A stretch of DNA of 64,000 nt. Origin: Chitinophagaceae bacterium (GTDB taxonomy: Bacteria > Bacteroidota > Bacteroidia > Chitinophagales > Chitinophagaceae). The stretch covers positions 1 through 64,000 of the forward strand of contig CANGMZ010000001.1 of NCBI GenBank assembly GCA_947454715.1, written 5' to 3'. Below the pieces are notes generated by a model that saw only the letters and a list, made by a program, of their open reading frames with translations, was not told where the DNA came from and searched no databases. Below, piece after piece: positions 31,649 through 41,964 of the stretch (position 1 is its first letter; each line of letters begins with the position of its first letter). The position numbers were made by a program, and so were the translations under genes.

Positions 31649-31656
31649 TATTTTTG
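31649..31656 (+). promoter_or_regulatory. -7 element (TAnnTTTG) for ppk1
   Basis: TATTTTTG, 16 nt before ATG 31673. Confidence 0.5.
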
Positions 31657-31672
31657 GCGTTTTAGTAATTAC

Positions 31673-33751
31673 ATGGTCAATCATACAAAAAATACAATCA
31701 TCCGAGACCTCAGTTGGTTGGCATTCAATGCCAGAGTATTGCAGGAGGCCGGAGATACGTCTAATCACATACACGATCGCCTTCGTTTTTTAGGTATTTT
31801 CTCTAATAATCTCGATGAGTTTTTCAGAGTGCGCGTAGCTGCGCTCAGCAGAATGGTATTGCTGGGCAAGGAGGCTAAAATGCACATGGAGGCCAATCCG
31901 GATAAGATACTCAAGAAAATACAGCAGACAGTTATCAGCCAGCAAGCTGAGTTTGACCGTATCTTTTCAGACATTATAAAGGAGCTGGCAAGAAAAGGGG
32001 TAGAGATCAAGAACGAAAAGCAACTGTCTAAAATACAGAAAGAATTTGTAAAGAATTATTTTGAGCAGAAGGTACGTACTCAGGTAATTCCGCTCATGAT
32101 TGAGACTATTCCGCACACACCATTGCTTAGAGATAAGTCCATATATTTAGCATGTGTGTTGGGTAATACGCACTCTTCTTTGTTGCAGCGTTATGCCCTT
32201 ATTGAGATACCTACAAAAGTGCTACCTCGCTTTGTGATATTGCCCACTGACGATGGGTCTACAGATATTATTCTACTTGAAGATATTATTCGTTATAATT
32301 TACCGGGGCTTTTTGCACCATTTGGCTTCAACAGGTTCTCCGGTTATATAATAAAGGTTACCAGAGATGCAGAGCTGGATATTGATAATGATGTCAATAC
32401 CAACTTGATAGCTGAACTTGAAAAAGGGTTAAAGAATAGAAAGAAAGGTCGTGCGACACGTTTTGTATATGATAGAACGATTGATTCTACCTTGCTGAAT
32501 TATCTCACACGCAGGTTAGGTTTGCTTAAAAAAGACAACCTTATACCTGGTGGCAGAATTCACAATTTCAAAGACTTTATTGATTTTCCGTCTGCTATTT
32601 TCAAAGACATTGCACCACGTCAGCAGGCTTTTGTACACCCCTTATTGCGCCAGCCAAAGCGTATACTCGATGTATTGGAGAAGCGCGATGTGATGCTGCA
32701 TTTCCCGTATCATTCATTCGATTCTATTATTGACTTGCTTAGAGAAGCGGCGATTGATCCTAATGTGCAGAGCATACGCATAACCTGTTATCGTTTGGCT
32801 AAAAACTCTAAAATTGTCAACGCACTTATTAATGCAGTGCGTAACGGTAAGGAAGTTACTGCTGTCTTAGAGTTGCGGGCTAGGTTTGATGAAGAAGCCA
32901 ATATGCGCTGGAAAAATTACCTTGAAGAGGAAGGAGTGAAGGTGATCTTGGGCAAGCACGATATGAAGGTGCATGCTAAAATATGCGTGATCAAGAAGAA
33001 AGAGTTCAACAAAATAAAGCAATACGCATTTGTATCTACCGGTAATCTAAATGAAAATACTGCCGCATATTATGGCGATCATTGCCTGCTTACCTGCAAC
33101 AAGAATATCATTACAGACATAAACCGTGTTTTCGATTACTTGGAAAACATAGTAAAGAGAGGTAATGCGCTTAGTCTTTGCAAAACATTGCCGGTGTCGC
33201 CATTAACAATGCGCAGTGCATTTATGGCATTGATAGACAAGGAGATAAAACTCAATAAAAAGACCAAGACAAGTACTATAGTTATTAAGCTCAATAGCCT
33301 TGTAGACAAGGAGATGATTGAAAAACTCTATGCGGCAGCTAAAGCAGGTGTAGATATTAACTTGGTGATTAGAGGTATCTGTTGTGCATATACCGAGCAG
33401 AAGATATTTAAGAACCACATGAAGGCGGTAAGCATTATTGATGATTATCTGGAGCATGCCAGAGTATTTATATTCAGTAATGGTGGTAAACCTCAGGTGT
33501 TTATCTCTTCTGCTGACTGGATGGTGCGTAACCTTGATCACCGTGTTGAGGTGGCATGTCCGGTGTACGATGAGGAAATACAGAAGGAACTGATCGATAT
33601 TATGAATATTCAGCTTGCTGAAAACGTAAAAGGTCGTAAATTAGACAACGAGCAGAGTAATGAATATGTAGTGCCCAATCCCGGTGCTCCTATTGTGCGC
33701 TCACAGTTAGAAATATATAAGTATTTGCGCAACAAAAAATATATAGATTGA
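31673..33751 (+). CDS. ppk1: Polyphosphate kinase 1
   Basis: RDLSWLAFNARVLQEA...FLGIFSNNLDEFFRVRV...KVHAKICVIKKKE; HxK motifs. Confidence 0.97.
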   Translation: MVNHTKNTIIRDLSWLAFNARVLQEAGDTSNHIHDRLRFLGIFSNNLDEFFRVRVAALSRMVLLGKEAKMHMEANPDKILKKIQQTVISQQAEFDRIFSDIIKELARKGVEIKNEKQLSKIQKEFVKNYFEQKVRTQVIPLMIETIPHTPLLRDKSIYLACVLGNTHSSLLQRYALIEIPTKVLPRFVILPTDDGSTDIILLEDIIRYNLPGLFAPFGFNRFSGYIIKVTRDAELDIDNDVNTNLIAELEKGLKNRKKGRATRFVYDRTIDSTLLNYLTRRLGLLKKDNLIPGGRIHNFKDFIDFPSAIFKDIAPRQQAFVHPLLRQPKRILDVLEKRDVMLHFPYHSFDSIIDLLREAAIDPNVQSIRITCYRLAKNSKIVNALINAVRNGKEVTAVLELRARFDEEANMRWKNYLEEEGVKVILGKHDMKVHAKICVIKKKEFNKIKQYAFVSTGNLNENTAAYYGDHCLLTCNKNIITDINRVFDYLENIVKRGNALSLCKTLPVSPLTMRSAFMALIDKEIKLNKKTKTSTIVIKLNSLVDKEMIEKLYAAAKAGVDINLVIRGICCAYTEQKIFKNHMKAVSIIDDYLEHARVFIFSNGGKPQVFISSADWMVRNLDHRVEVACPVYDEEIQKELIDIMNIQLAENVKGRKLDNEQSNEYVVPNPGAPIVRSQLEIYKYLRNKKYID

Positions 33752-34635
33752 TATTAGCCGCGATTGACATTGGCTCTAATGCCGCCCGCTTACTGATCTC
33801 CGAAACGTCTGTTTATAAAGATGGTTCGGTAGATTTCACAAAGCTTACCCTACTCCGTATTCCGTTGCGTTTGGGTTTCGATGTGTTTAGTAATGGGTTT
33901 GTTTCTGATGAAAAGAAACAGAAGCTTATTGAAACGCTGAAGGCATACCGCCTGCTGATGAATATTTATAATGTTGAAGCTTATAAGGCCTGTGCTACAT
34001 CTGCTATGCGCGATGCGACTAATGGTCCGCAGATAAGAAAGGAAATATTTGAAGAGACCGGGTTTGAAATTAAAATCATCTCAGGCCTCGAAGAAGCCAA
34101 TATACTTTACGAAACACACATTGCTGATAACCTAGCAGACAATAATTCATACATATACATAGATGTAGGTGGCGGAAGTACGGAGGTGACTTTATTTGCT
34201 CAGGGCAAAACCATCTTTAAAGAGTCATTCAATATAGGTACTATTCGTTTGCTGCACAATAAAGTAACAGATGAACAGTGGGAGCATGTGAAATGGTTCA
34301 TAAAAACCCATACAAAAGATCACCAACCTCTTGTAGCTATTGGTACAGGTGGTAATATCAATAAGATATTCTCTATCTCCAAGCGTAAAGAAGGTAAGGC
34401 AATACCGCTCGATTTGCTCAAGGATTACTATAAAGAGCTCAGCTATTCAAGCATAGAGGAGCGTAAGCACTTATATCATCTGCGCGATGATCGTGCCGAT
34501 GTTATTGTGCCTGCCTTGCAGGTATATGTATCTATTATGCGTTGGGCGGGTGCTACAGAGATGTATGTGCCTAAAATAGGCCTTGCCGATGGTTTGATAA
34601 AGATGCTGTATAACGAGCGGGCTGGGAAAATGTAA
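33748..34635 (+). CDS. Ppx/GppA-family exopolyphosphatase
   Basis: AAIDIGSNAARLLI; CATSAMRDATNG; YIDVGGGSTEVTLF; TTG start in a 4-nt overlap (TTGA) with the ppk1 stop. Confidence 0.93.
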   Translation: MILAAIDIGSNAARLLISETSVYKDGSVDFTKLTLLRIPLRLGFDVFSNGFVSDEKKQKLIETLKAYRLLMNIYNVEAYKACATSAMRDATNGPQIRKEIFEETGFEIKIISGLEEANILYETHIADNLADNNSYIYIDVGGGSTEVTLFAQGKTIFKESFNIGTIRLLHNKVTDEQWEHVKWFIKTHTKDHQPLVAIGTGGNINKIFSISKRKEGKAIPLDLLKDYYKELSYSSIEERKHLYHLRDDRADVIVPALQVYVSIMRWAGATEMYVPKIGLADGLIKMLYNERAGKM

Positions 34636-34670
34636 TTTTTGAGTATTTTTATATCATAAATATCTGCGCA

Positions 34671-34877
34671 ATGAACAAGAAACTTAAGTTCTTCGTGATT
34701 TACATTGTTATTATTACTCCGATAAACCTTCTGGCAAGTTTTGCACTGAACGATAATACACTGTCTGTGAAAAGCGTCATTGGCAGCGTGTTGGGCACCT
34801 TGCTTGTTTTCGGGGTCATCAACTGGATCTCGGGTCAGCAGAATAAGACGGTAATACAGAAGCCCTTGCATAAATAG
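34671..34877 (+). CDS. Small hypothetical membrane protein (68 aa)
   Basis: Two predicted TM segments, ATG start, intergenic placement. Confidence 0.5.
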   Translation: MNKKLKFFVIYIVIITPINLLASFALNDNTLSVKSVIGSVLGTLLVFGVINWISGQQNKTVIQKPLHK

Positions 34878-34957
34878 CGCTGCATTTGCAACGGTCTATA
34901 CTTTTCAAATAATTCATTGAGGCATTAAGGCATTAAGCCATTGAGCAATTAATTCTG

Positions 34958-34965
34958 TATTTTTG
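34958..34965 (+). promoter_or_regulatory. -7 element (TAnnTTTG) for ruvB
   Basis: TATTTTTG, 3 nt before ATG 34969. Confidence 0.6.
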
Positions 34966-34968
34966 GCT

Positions 34969-35991
34969 ATGTCAACTTCTAATGTGCGCCCATCAGATAA
35001 ACTGTCTAGCCAGGAACGTGAGTTTGAGAACACGATCAGGCCCCAGCAAATCGATGATTTCTCCGGTCAGCCAAAGCTGGTGGAGAACCTGCGCATATTC
35101 ATCAAGGCTGCAAACCTTCGTGGTGAAGCATTAGATCATGTATTGTTTCATGGCCCTCCGGGTTTGGGTAAGACTACACTATCTCGTATTGTCGCAAATG
35201 AGTTGGGGGTAAGCATCAAAGAAACAAGCGGGCCCGTAATTGAAAAACCTGCTGACCTTGCCGGTTTGCTCACCAGCCTTGAAGCCAGAGATGTTCTGTT
35301 TATAGATGAGATTCACCGATTGAGCACGGTAGTAGAAGAGTACCTCTATGCTGCTATGGAAGACTTTAAGATCGATATAATGATTGACTCAGGTCCTTCT
35401 GCCCGTTCTATACAGTTGTCCCTAAATCCGTTTACACTTGTGGGTGCTACTACGCGTAGTGGTTTACTTACAGCACCTTTATTATCCCGTTTCGGTATCA
35501 AATCGAGGTTAGAGTATTATACTGCCGATGTGTTACAGATGATCATTATCCGCGCTGCCGGTGTGCTTGATGTGCGCATCACTTCCGATGCGGCCCTTGA
35601 GGTAGCACGCAGAAGTCGGGGTACTCCCCGTATTGCCAATGGTTTGCTGCGCCGTATGCGCGATTTTGCTCAGGTGCTCGGTAATGGGGTAATAGATATG
35701 GGTATTGTAGAGCATGGTCTTCGTGCGCTCAATGTAGATGAAAGCGGGCTTGATGATATGGATAATAAAATCCTTTCTACCCTCATCGATAAGTTCAAAG
35801 GAGGCCCTGCTGGTATCAATAATATTGCAACGGCAGTAAGCGAGGAAGCTGGTACTATTGAAGAGGTATATGAGCCATTCCTGATACAGGAAGGCTATAT
35901 CATGCGCACGCCGAGAGGTAGAGAGGCCACCGAAAAGGCGTATAAGCACCTGGGACGTAAAAAAGACCCCTCAAACATCACTTTATTCTAA
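34969..35991 (+). CDS. ruvB: Holliday junction branch migration DNA helicase RuvB
   Basis: [55 protein letters not shown] at 34969, track start is TTG 34963. Confidence 0.98.
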   Translation: MSTSNVRPSDKLSSQEREFENTIRPQQIDDFSGQPKLVENLRIFIKAANLRGEALDHVLFHGPPGLGKTTLSRIVANELGVSIKETSGPVIEKPADLAGLLTSLEARDVLFIDEIHRLSTVVEEYLYAAMEDFKIDIMIDSGPSARSIQLSLNPFTLVGATTRSGLLTAPLLSRFGIKSRLEYYTADVLQMIIIRAAGVLDVRITSDAALEVARRSRGTPRIANGLLRRMRDFAQVLGNGVIDMGIVEHGLRALNVDESGLDDMDNKILSTLIDKFKGGPAGINNIATAVSEEAGTIEEVYEPFLIQEGYIMRTPRGREATEKAYKHLGRKKDPSNITLF

Positions 35992-35997
35992 TCACCT

Positions 35998-36519
35998 ATG
36001 AACGCGGTTACTACTTGTTTTTTTGTTTTACTGATAGGCTGCTGCACATCCTGTAGCAACGATCGCCCCTCCAAAACTGTGGATGCGATTAGTGTAAGTC
36101 ATCATAACTACCCTTTGCTGCAAAAAGCAGCATGGTTGTTGGGGTCATGGAAGGGTGTAGCCGGACAAGGAGTAAGCATTGAACGGTGGTACAAGCAGGA
36201 TGATTCTACTTATGCAGGAATGGGTTTATTCATAAAAGGTAATGTTACGCTTTCGCAGGAGTCTATAAAGTTGGTTCAGACAGGCAAAGACTTATATTAC
36301 ATACCAACAGTAAAAGGACAGAATAACGATCAGCCGGTTACCTTCAAACTAATATCTGCAACAGATAAGCAGCTGGTGTTTGAGAACCCACAGCACGATT
36401 TTCCGCAAAAGATTATGTATTCCCTTGTTACTTCAGACTCCCTTGTAGCAGTTATTTCCGGTGTAGAAAAAGGAAAAGAACATGCTGTATCGTTCCCAAT
36501 GCTGCGACAGAAAAAGTAA
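35998..36519 (+). CDS. DUF6265-like lipoprotein
   Basis: Lipobox (LIGCCTSC); AWLLGSWKG...FENPQHDFPQKIMY. Confidence 0.75.
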   Translation: MNAVTTCFFVLLIGCCTSCSNDRPSKTVDAISVSHHNYPLLQKAAWLLGSWKGVAGQGVSIERWYKQDDSTYAGMGLFIKGNVTLSQESIKLVQTGKDLYYIPTVKGQNNDQPVTFKLISATDKQLVFENPQHDFPQKIMYSLVTSDSLVAVISGVEKGKEHAVSFPMLRQKK

Positions 36520-36654
36520 CCCTGTAAAACATTTTAATATATTTTATAAAACTTCGTTAAAGTGTATTCATATACCCCAAAGGGGGGATAAAATTGTGAT
36601 TTACTTTCCCCTTTTTTACATTCATATTTTTTTACAATACAAATCAATTCGTTC

Positions 36655-39456
36655 ATGAAGCGACTTTTTTCGATAATTCTATTTCTATTATTTACTTCGG
36701 GTTATGCTAATGCCCAGTATGCCGTTAAAGGTGTTGTTATAGATACCCTTAACTACACAAGGCTCTACAGGTCTTCCGTGGTACTCATGCGTGCGAAAGA
36801 TTCTGTTATCGAAAATTTTGGCAGGGCAGCAGTAGATGGTAGCTTTAACCTTAATGCCTCAAAGCCGGGCAAGTACATATTAAAGATTATGTACCGCGGT
36901 TTTGCAGATTATGTTGATGCAGTTACGGTTACTAAGCCCGAAACAGATCTTGGCTCTATTACCATGATTTCTAAAGAGCGTTTGCTTAAAGAGTTTGTTA
37001 TCACTAGGCAGGTAGCAGCTATAAAAATAAAAGGTGATACCACAGAGTATGTAGCTGATAGCTTCAAGACGCGTGAAAATGCTACTGTTGAGGATTTATT
37101 GAAAAGACTACCCGGCATTCAGGTAGATAAGAATGGACAAATTGTAGCACAAGGAGAAACAGTAGCTAAGATATTGGTAGATGGTGAAGAGTTCTTTTCT
37201 GATGACCCAAAGGTAATCACTAAGGGATTGCAGGCGAAGGCGGTAGATAAGGTACAGGTATTTGACAAAAAAAGTGATCAGGCAGAATTTACCGGTATTG
37301 ATGATGGCCAGAAAACAAAGACCATCAACTTAGAGCTTAAAGAAGAATACAAGAAAGGTTATTTTGGTAAAGTAGATGCAGGTGGTGGCACTGATGGCTA
37401 TTTCCAAAATCAGGCAATGATTAATGCGTTTAAATCTAAGCGTCAGTTCTCTGCATTTGGTATCGCATCTAACACAGATAAGATAGGTTTGGGATGGCAG
37501 GACAATGATAAATTTGGCGCAGGTAATGGTGTTACTGAAATATCTGAAGATGGGGAAATGGTGACAACGTTCAATAATGATGGTAATGACTTTGGTGGTT
37601 GGAATGGTAAGTATAACGGACAAGGTCTTCCTAAAACCTGGACAGGTGGAGTACACTACGCTGATAAGTGGAATGAAGGTAGAAGCCATGTTACAGGTAA
37701 CTATCGTTATGCACAGCAGAATGTAGAACTCGATGGTGAAAATGTTACCCAGACTGGTTTAAGAGGTGATACATCTTTAATCAATGATCAAACAAGAAGC
37801 CAGTTCAGCAAAGGAACACGCAATGCAGTAGATGGTATGTATGAGTGGAAGATTGACACGAATACGACGATTAAGCTTACCGCTAATGCTGGTACTAAAA
37901 CATCTGAAACATACTCTCATTATTTCAATAAATCAATACTCAGAGCGGGCGATTTGTTAGATACATTCAGCACCAATAACAGAACAATAACCAGCACATC
38001 TGATGCCTGGTTTATTAATGCTGATTTGTTGCTTAGAAAGAAGTTTTCCAAGAAAGGCAGAACACTTTCTGTTGATGTAAAAGAAAATGCTAAAGACAAC
38101 AATAGTAATGGACATCTTAACTCTCTAACCAATGGTCCGGTAATTTCAACAGTAGACCAACGCAAGGTCAATGCATCTAACACATTGGCATTCTCAGGAA
38201 AAGCAACCTATACAGAGCCTTTGTCTAAAGTGGCATATCTCGAAGTAGATTATGGTATAACCTTAAATAACTCTACTTCCAAAATATACTCTTACGACAG
38301 ACCCACCGGCACAGGTGCTTACGATATGCTAAACGACACATTCAGTAGTAATTACAAGTACAACATACTTTCTAACACAGGGGGTGTCAATTTTAAATTC
38401 GTTTATAAAAAAGTTAACTTCTCGTTTGGTAGTGATGTATCTAACACTGGCTATCTGCAGACTGATTTGCTCCATGGAGATACTTCACATCGTTATAGCT
38501 ATGTCAATCTATTCCCTAAGGCAAACTTTACTTATAAGATTGGTAAGCAGACTAGCTTTAACTTCCTCTATCAGGGTAGTACGCAACAACCTACTATTAG
38601 TCAGATACAACCATTGAGACAAAACAACGACCCCCAAAATATCACATTAGGTAATCCGGGTCTGAGACAAGAGTTTATTAACAAGGGAACACTCCGGTTC
38701 AACGATTATAAAATACTTAGCAACCGCTATCTATGGTCTAGTCTTTCGTTTAGTACCATCAACGATGCCATCAGTACTGCCGATTCTATAGTAGGTTCGG
38801 TTAGAACAACTAAGTACATAAATGTAGATGGGAACTACTCCGGCAATGGTTATGTTGGTTATGGTTTTAAAATCAAAAAGATAGATCTCGATATGGGACT
38901 TCAGGTTAGTGGGGCAATCAACCATGTAAACAATGTGATCAACGGAGTTTATAATACCAGCAATTATAACAGTTATTCATTCGGACCATATTTTCAATAT
39001 GAGAAAGATAATAAAATAGAACTTAGCTGGAATCCGGAGTTAACCTTCAATGTCAATAAGTCAACCAATAACACATTATCTACTGACTACAAGGTTTTTT
39101 CAAGTGAGGTGAGAGCTGATATTCAGTTGCCACTAAAGTTTGAATTTAATACTTCATTTGATATCATGATCAGAGAGAAAACTGCTGTTTTTACATCTAA
39201 TAATAATGTGGTGAAGTGGAATGCTTACGTAGCCAAGAAATTCCTTAAAAAGAGCGAATTAGAGCTCCGGTTGTCTGTGTTCGATATACTTAACCAAAAC
39301 ATAGGATTCAGCAGAGATGCGCAGGCAAATATCATTACGCAGAGCAGCTATAACACTATCCGTCGTTATGGTATGATTAACCTTATCTGGAACTTCACAC
39401 ACACGCCCTCCGGCTCAGCTCCTCCTTCAGAAGGTCCTATGATGATGATGAGATAA
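36655..39456 (+). CDS. Outer-membrane beta-barrel protein with N-terminal carboxypeptidase-regulatory-like and plug domains (TonB-receptor-like)
   Basis: YAVKGVVIDTLNYTRLYRSSVVL...TVEDLLKRLPGIQVDKNGQIVAQGETVAKILVDGEEFFSDDP; long beta-strand-rich C-terminus. Confidence 0.92.
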   Translation: MKRLFSIILFLLFTSGYANAQYAVKGVVIDTLNYTRLYRSSVVLMRAKDSVIENFGRAAVDGSFNLNASKPGKYILKIMYRGFADYVDAVTVTKPETDLGSITMISKERLLKEFVITRQVAAIKIKGDTTEYVADSFKTRENATVEDLLKRLPGIQVDKNGQIVAQGETVAKILVDGEEFFSDDPKVITKGLQAKAVDKVQVFDKKSDQAEFTGIDDGQKTKTINLELKEEYKKGYFGKVDAGGGTDGYFQNQAMINAFKSKRQFSAFGIASNTDKIGLGWQDNDKFGAGNGVTEISEDGEMVTTFNNDGNDFGGWNGKYNGQGLPKTWTGGVHYADKWNEGRSHVTGNYRYAQQNVELDGENVTQTGLRGDTSLINDQTRSQFSKGTRNAVDGMYEWKIDTNTTIKLTANAGTKTSETYSHYFNKSILRAGDLLDTFSTNNRTITSTSDAWFINADLLLRKKFSKKGRTLSVDVKENAKDNNSNGHLNSLTNGPVISTVDQRKVNASNTLAFSGKATYTEPLSKVAYLEVDYGITLNNSTSKIYSYDRPTGTGAYDMLNDTFSSNYKYNILSNTGGVNFKFVYKKVNFSFGSDVSNTGYLQTDLLHGDTSHRYSYVNLFPKANFTYKIGKQTSFNFLYQGSTQQPTISQIQPLRQNNDPQNITLGNPGLRQEFINKGTLRFNDYKILSNRYLWSSLSFSTINDAISTADSIVGSVRTTKYINVDGNYSGNGYVGYGFKIKKIDLDMGLQVSGAINHVNNVINGVYNTSNYNSYSFGPYFQYEKDNKIELSWNPELTFNVNKSTNNTLSTDYKVFSSEVRADIQLPLKFEFNTSFDIMIREKTAVFTSNNNVVKWNAYVAKKFLKKSELELRLSVFDILNQNIGFSRDAQANIITQSSYNTIRRYGMINLIWNFTHTPSGSAPPSEGPMMMMR

Positions 39457-39498
39457 TGGTGGTTGCGATTGCTAATGTTTATTAATAAAATACGAACA

Positions 39499-40236
39499 AT
39501 GAAAAGATTACTGATAATATTGAATATACTGGTGCTTACTTCAATAGCAGCGCATGCACAGTTTGTGACTGCAGGTAAAATAGAGTACGAGCGAAAAATA
39601 AATCTTCATGCACAGCTAGAAGAGATGGAAGACAACGAGTGGTTTTCACGCATGAAAGCGCAAATGCCTAAGTTCACAATGTCATATTTCAATATGGCTT
39701 TTGATACGGCAAGAGTGAGTTATAAGCCCGGTAAAGAAGTGGAAAATCCGTTTAAAATGATGGGTGGTGGTCCGGCTACTGAGAATGTAGTTTATACAGA
39801 TCTCGTTGGCAAGCATGTAAAATCGGCTAAGTTGGTTTTTGAACAGAAGTATCTTGTTAATGATACACTACGCAAGTTAGAGTGGAAAGAAAAAGATGAG
39901 ATTAGAATCATTGCCGGTTACAAATGCCATAAAGCAGTGAGTATTATTTGTGATACCGTCTATGTGGTCGCATTCTATGCTGAAGACATACCCGTAAGTG
40001 GTGGTCCTGAAATGTTTGGTGGTCTGCCGGGTATGATTTTGGAATTAGCAGTGCCGAGGTTACACACCACATGGGTAGCTACTAAGGTGGAATTGATAGT
40101 GCCTGCAGAAACAGATTATGTGATACCGGATAAAGGCAAGAAGATGACACAGGATCAGCTTAATCTGAGCATTAAAGAAAGTTTCAAAAGCTGGGGTAAG
40201 ATTGCCTCCCGTAATGTTTGGTGGGTTGCACTTTAG
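39499..40236 (+). CDS. GLPGLI family protein
   Basis: MKRLLIILNILVLTSIAAHAQ signal peptide; FGGLPGMILEL signature; ATG 39499 preferred. Confidence 0.9.
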   Translation: MKRLLIILNILVLTSIAAHAQFVTAGKIEYERKINLHAQLEEMEDNEWFSRMKAQMPKFTMSYFNMAFDTARVSYKPGKEVENPFKMMGGGPATENVVYTDLVGKHVKSAKLVFEQKYLVNDTLRKLEWKEKDEIRIIAGYKCHKAVSIICDTVYVVAFYAEDIPVSGGPEMFGGLPGMILELAVPRLHTTWVATKVELIVPAETDYVIPDKGKKMTQDQLNLSIKESFKSWGKIASRNVWWVAL

Positions 40237-40251
40237 TCTAGTGAAGGTTAC

Positions 40252-40300
40252 CATAAAAAGCTACCCCACGCTCGGCATGAGCGTGGGGTAGCTTTTTATG
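40252..40300. terminator. Bidirectional terminator
   Basis: About 22-bp stem cataaaaagctaccccacgctc ggcat gagcgtggggtagctttttatg between convergent genes. Confidence 0.92.
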
Positions 40301-40347
40301 TTTTTCGTGCGATTTTGATAAATCTTTTTCTGCGTTTAGTCTGCTAC

Positions 40348-41874
40348 TTAAGCCAGCATTGCTAATACCTTTTGAATACGAGCAATGGTCTCTGCTTTAC
40401 CTATCAACTCTGCGATATGGTAAACGCCGGGTCCATATTTACCACCTACAAGCATAACGCGTAATGGCAACATTATATCCCCTTTTTTAAGGCTGAATGC
40501 AGGCAGATGTGCTACTGCACTTTCCTCAATAGCAACATCGGTCCAGTCGCTGAGGCTATTGAGCTCATTAATCCAACTGCTGAAAAACTGTTGCTTTGGT
40601 TCATTCCATTTATCCTTGAATGCACCTTCGTCTATAGTTTCAGGTGTTGCAAAGAAAAAGTGTCCCTGTGCCCAGAAATCAGGCAGTAATGTGCAACGGT
40701 CTTTTATCAGTGCGACTACTTTTACCAGAAAATCACCATCTGGGTTGCAACCCTTTTCTTTTATGTATGGTAATGCCAGCGCAGCCAGTGTTATATTGTC
40801 TGTCTGTTGTATGTATTGGTTATTGAACCACTTCGCTTTTTCAAAGTCAAACTTAGCACCACCTTTGTGAACGCGCTCTATAGAAAACTTCTGGATCAGT
40901 TCTTCCATTGAGAATATCTCTTGTTCTGTGCCGCTGTTCCAACCCAGCATTGCCAGCATATTTACAAATGCTTGAGGCAAGAAGCCCATTTCGCGGAACC
41001 CACCTGTAGTCTCGTCTTTTGCCGGGTCATACCAGTTCATTGCGAATACCGGGAAGCCTAATCTGTCACCATCTCGCTTACTTAGCTTTCCGTTACCATC
41101 GGGTTTTAATATCAGTGGCAAGTGTGCCCATTGAGGCATATCACCTATCCAACCAAGGTATTCCCAAAGCAGTAAATGAACTGGAGCACTTGGCAACCAT
41201 TCTTCACCTCTGAAAGCATGGGTAATCTTCATCAGATAATCATCTACTACCACCGCAAGGTGATAAGTAGGCATACCATCAGCTTTCAGTAATACCTTAT
41301 CATCAACAAGATTAGAGTCAAATGTAATAGCACCGCGAATCATATCGTTGAATATGATTGTTTGGTTTTCCGGTACTTTTATACGGATAACATAAGGAAT
41401 GCCCTTAGCTATCAACTCACTTACCTCGTCAGCCGGAAGCGTCAGCGAATTACGCATTTTAGTGCGGGTGTTGTGGTCATATTGTACTGATGAGTGTTCA
41501 TCTGTTTTCAGGTCCTTACGCATCTGCTCCAGCTCATCAGTAGTATCAAATGCATAATAAGCATGTCCTGAATTGATCAATTGCAAGGCATATTCTTTAT
41601 ACATGCTCTTGCGTTCACTTTGGCGGTATGGAGCATAAGGTCCACCAACTACCGGACTTTCATCTGGTATCAGACCACACCATTTCAGACATTCTAATAT
41701 ATATTCCTCCGCACCTTTTACAAAGCGCGTCTGGTCAGTATCTTCTATACGTAAAACGAAATCGCCGCCATGTGCGCGCGCAAACAGGTAGTTGTATAAT
41801 ACGGTGCGTACACCACCCAGGTGCAAGCCACCCGTAGGGCTTGGTGCAAATCTTACCCTTACTCTTTTATCCAT
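40348..41874 (-). CDS. gltX: Glutamyl-tRNA synthetase
   Basis: VRFAPSPTGGLHLGGVRTVLYNYLFAR (HIGH-type) and GKLSKRDGDRLGFPVFAMNW (KMSKR-type). Confidence 0.97.
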   Translation of the reverse strand: MDKRVRVRFAPSPTGGLHLGGVRTVLYNYLFARAHGGDFVLRIEDTDQTRFVKGAEEYILECLKWCGLIPDESPVVGGPYAPYRQSERKSMYKEYALQLINSGHAYYAFDTTDELEQMRKDLKTDEHSSVQYDHNTRTKMRNSLTLPADEVSELIAKGIPYVIRIKVPENQTIIFNDMIRGAITFDSNLVDDKVLLKADGMPTYHLAVVVDDYLMKITHAFRGEEWLPSAPVHLLLWEYLGWIGDMPQWAHLPLILKPDGNGKLSKRDGDRLGFPVFAMNWYDPAKDETTGGFREMGFLPQAFVNMLAMLGWNSGTEQEIFSMEELIQKFSIERVHKGGAKFDFEKAKWFNNQYIQQTDNITLAALALPYIKEKGCNPDGDFLVKVVALIKDRCTLLPDFWAQGHFFFATPETIDEGAFKDKWNEPKQQFFSSWINELNSLSDWTDVAIEESAVAHLPAFSLKKGDIMLPLRVMLVGGKYGPGVYHIAELIGKAETIARIQKVLAMLA

Positions 41875-41878
41875 AATG

Positions 41879-41886
41879 CAAAGATA
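41879..41886 (-). promoter_or_regulatory. -7 element (TAnnTTTG) for gltX
   Basis: TATCTTTG on minus strand, 4 nt before ATG (41874). Confidence 0.6.
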
Positions 41887-41964
41887 GTTTTTAGTATGCT
41901 TATATACATGTAATCATCAAGGGCGGTCATACGTCATCATGATCACGGTTATTGTAATATTTTA

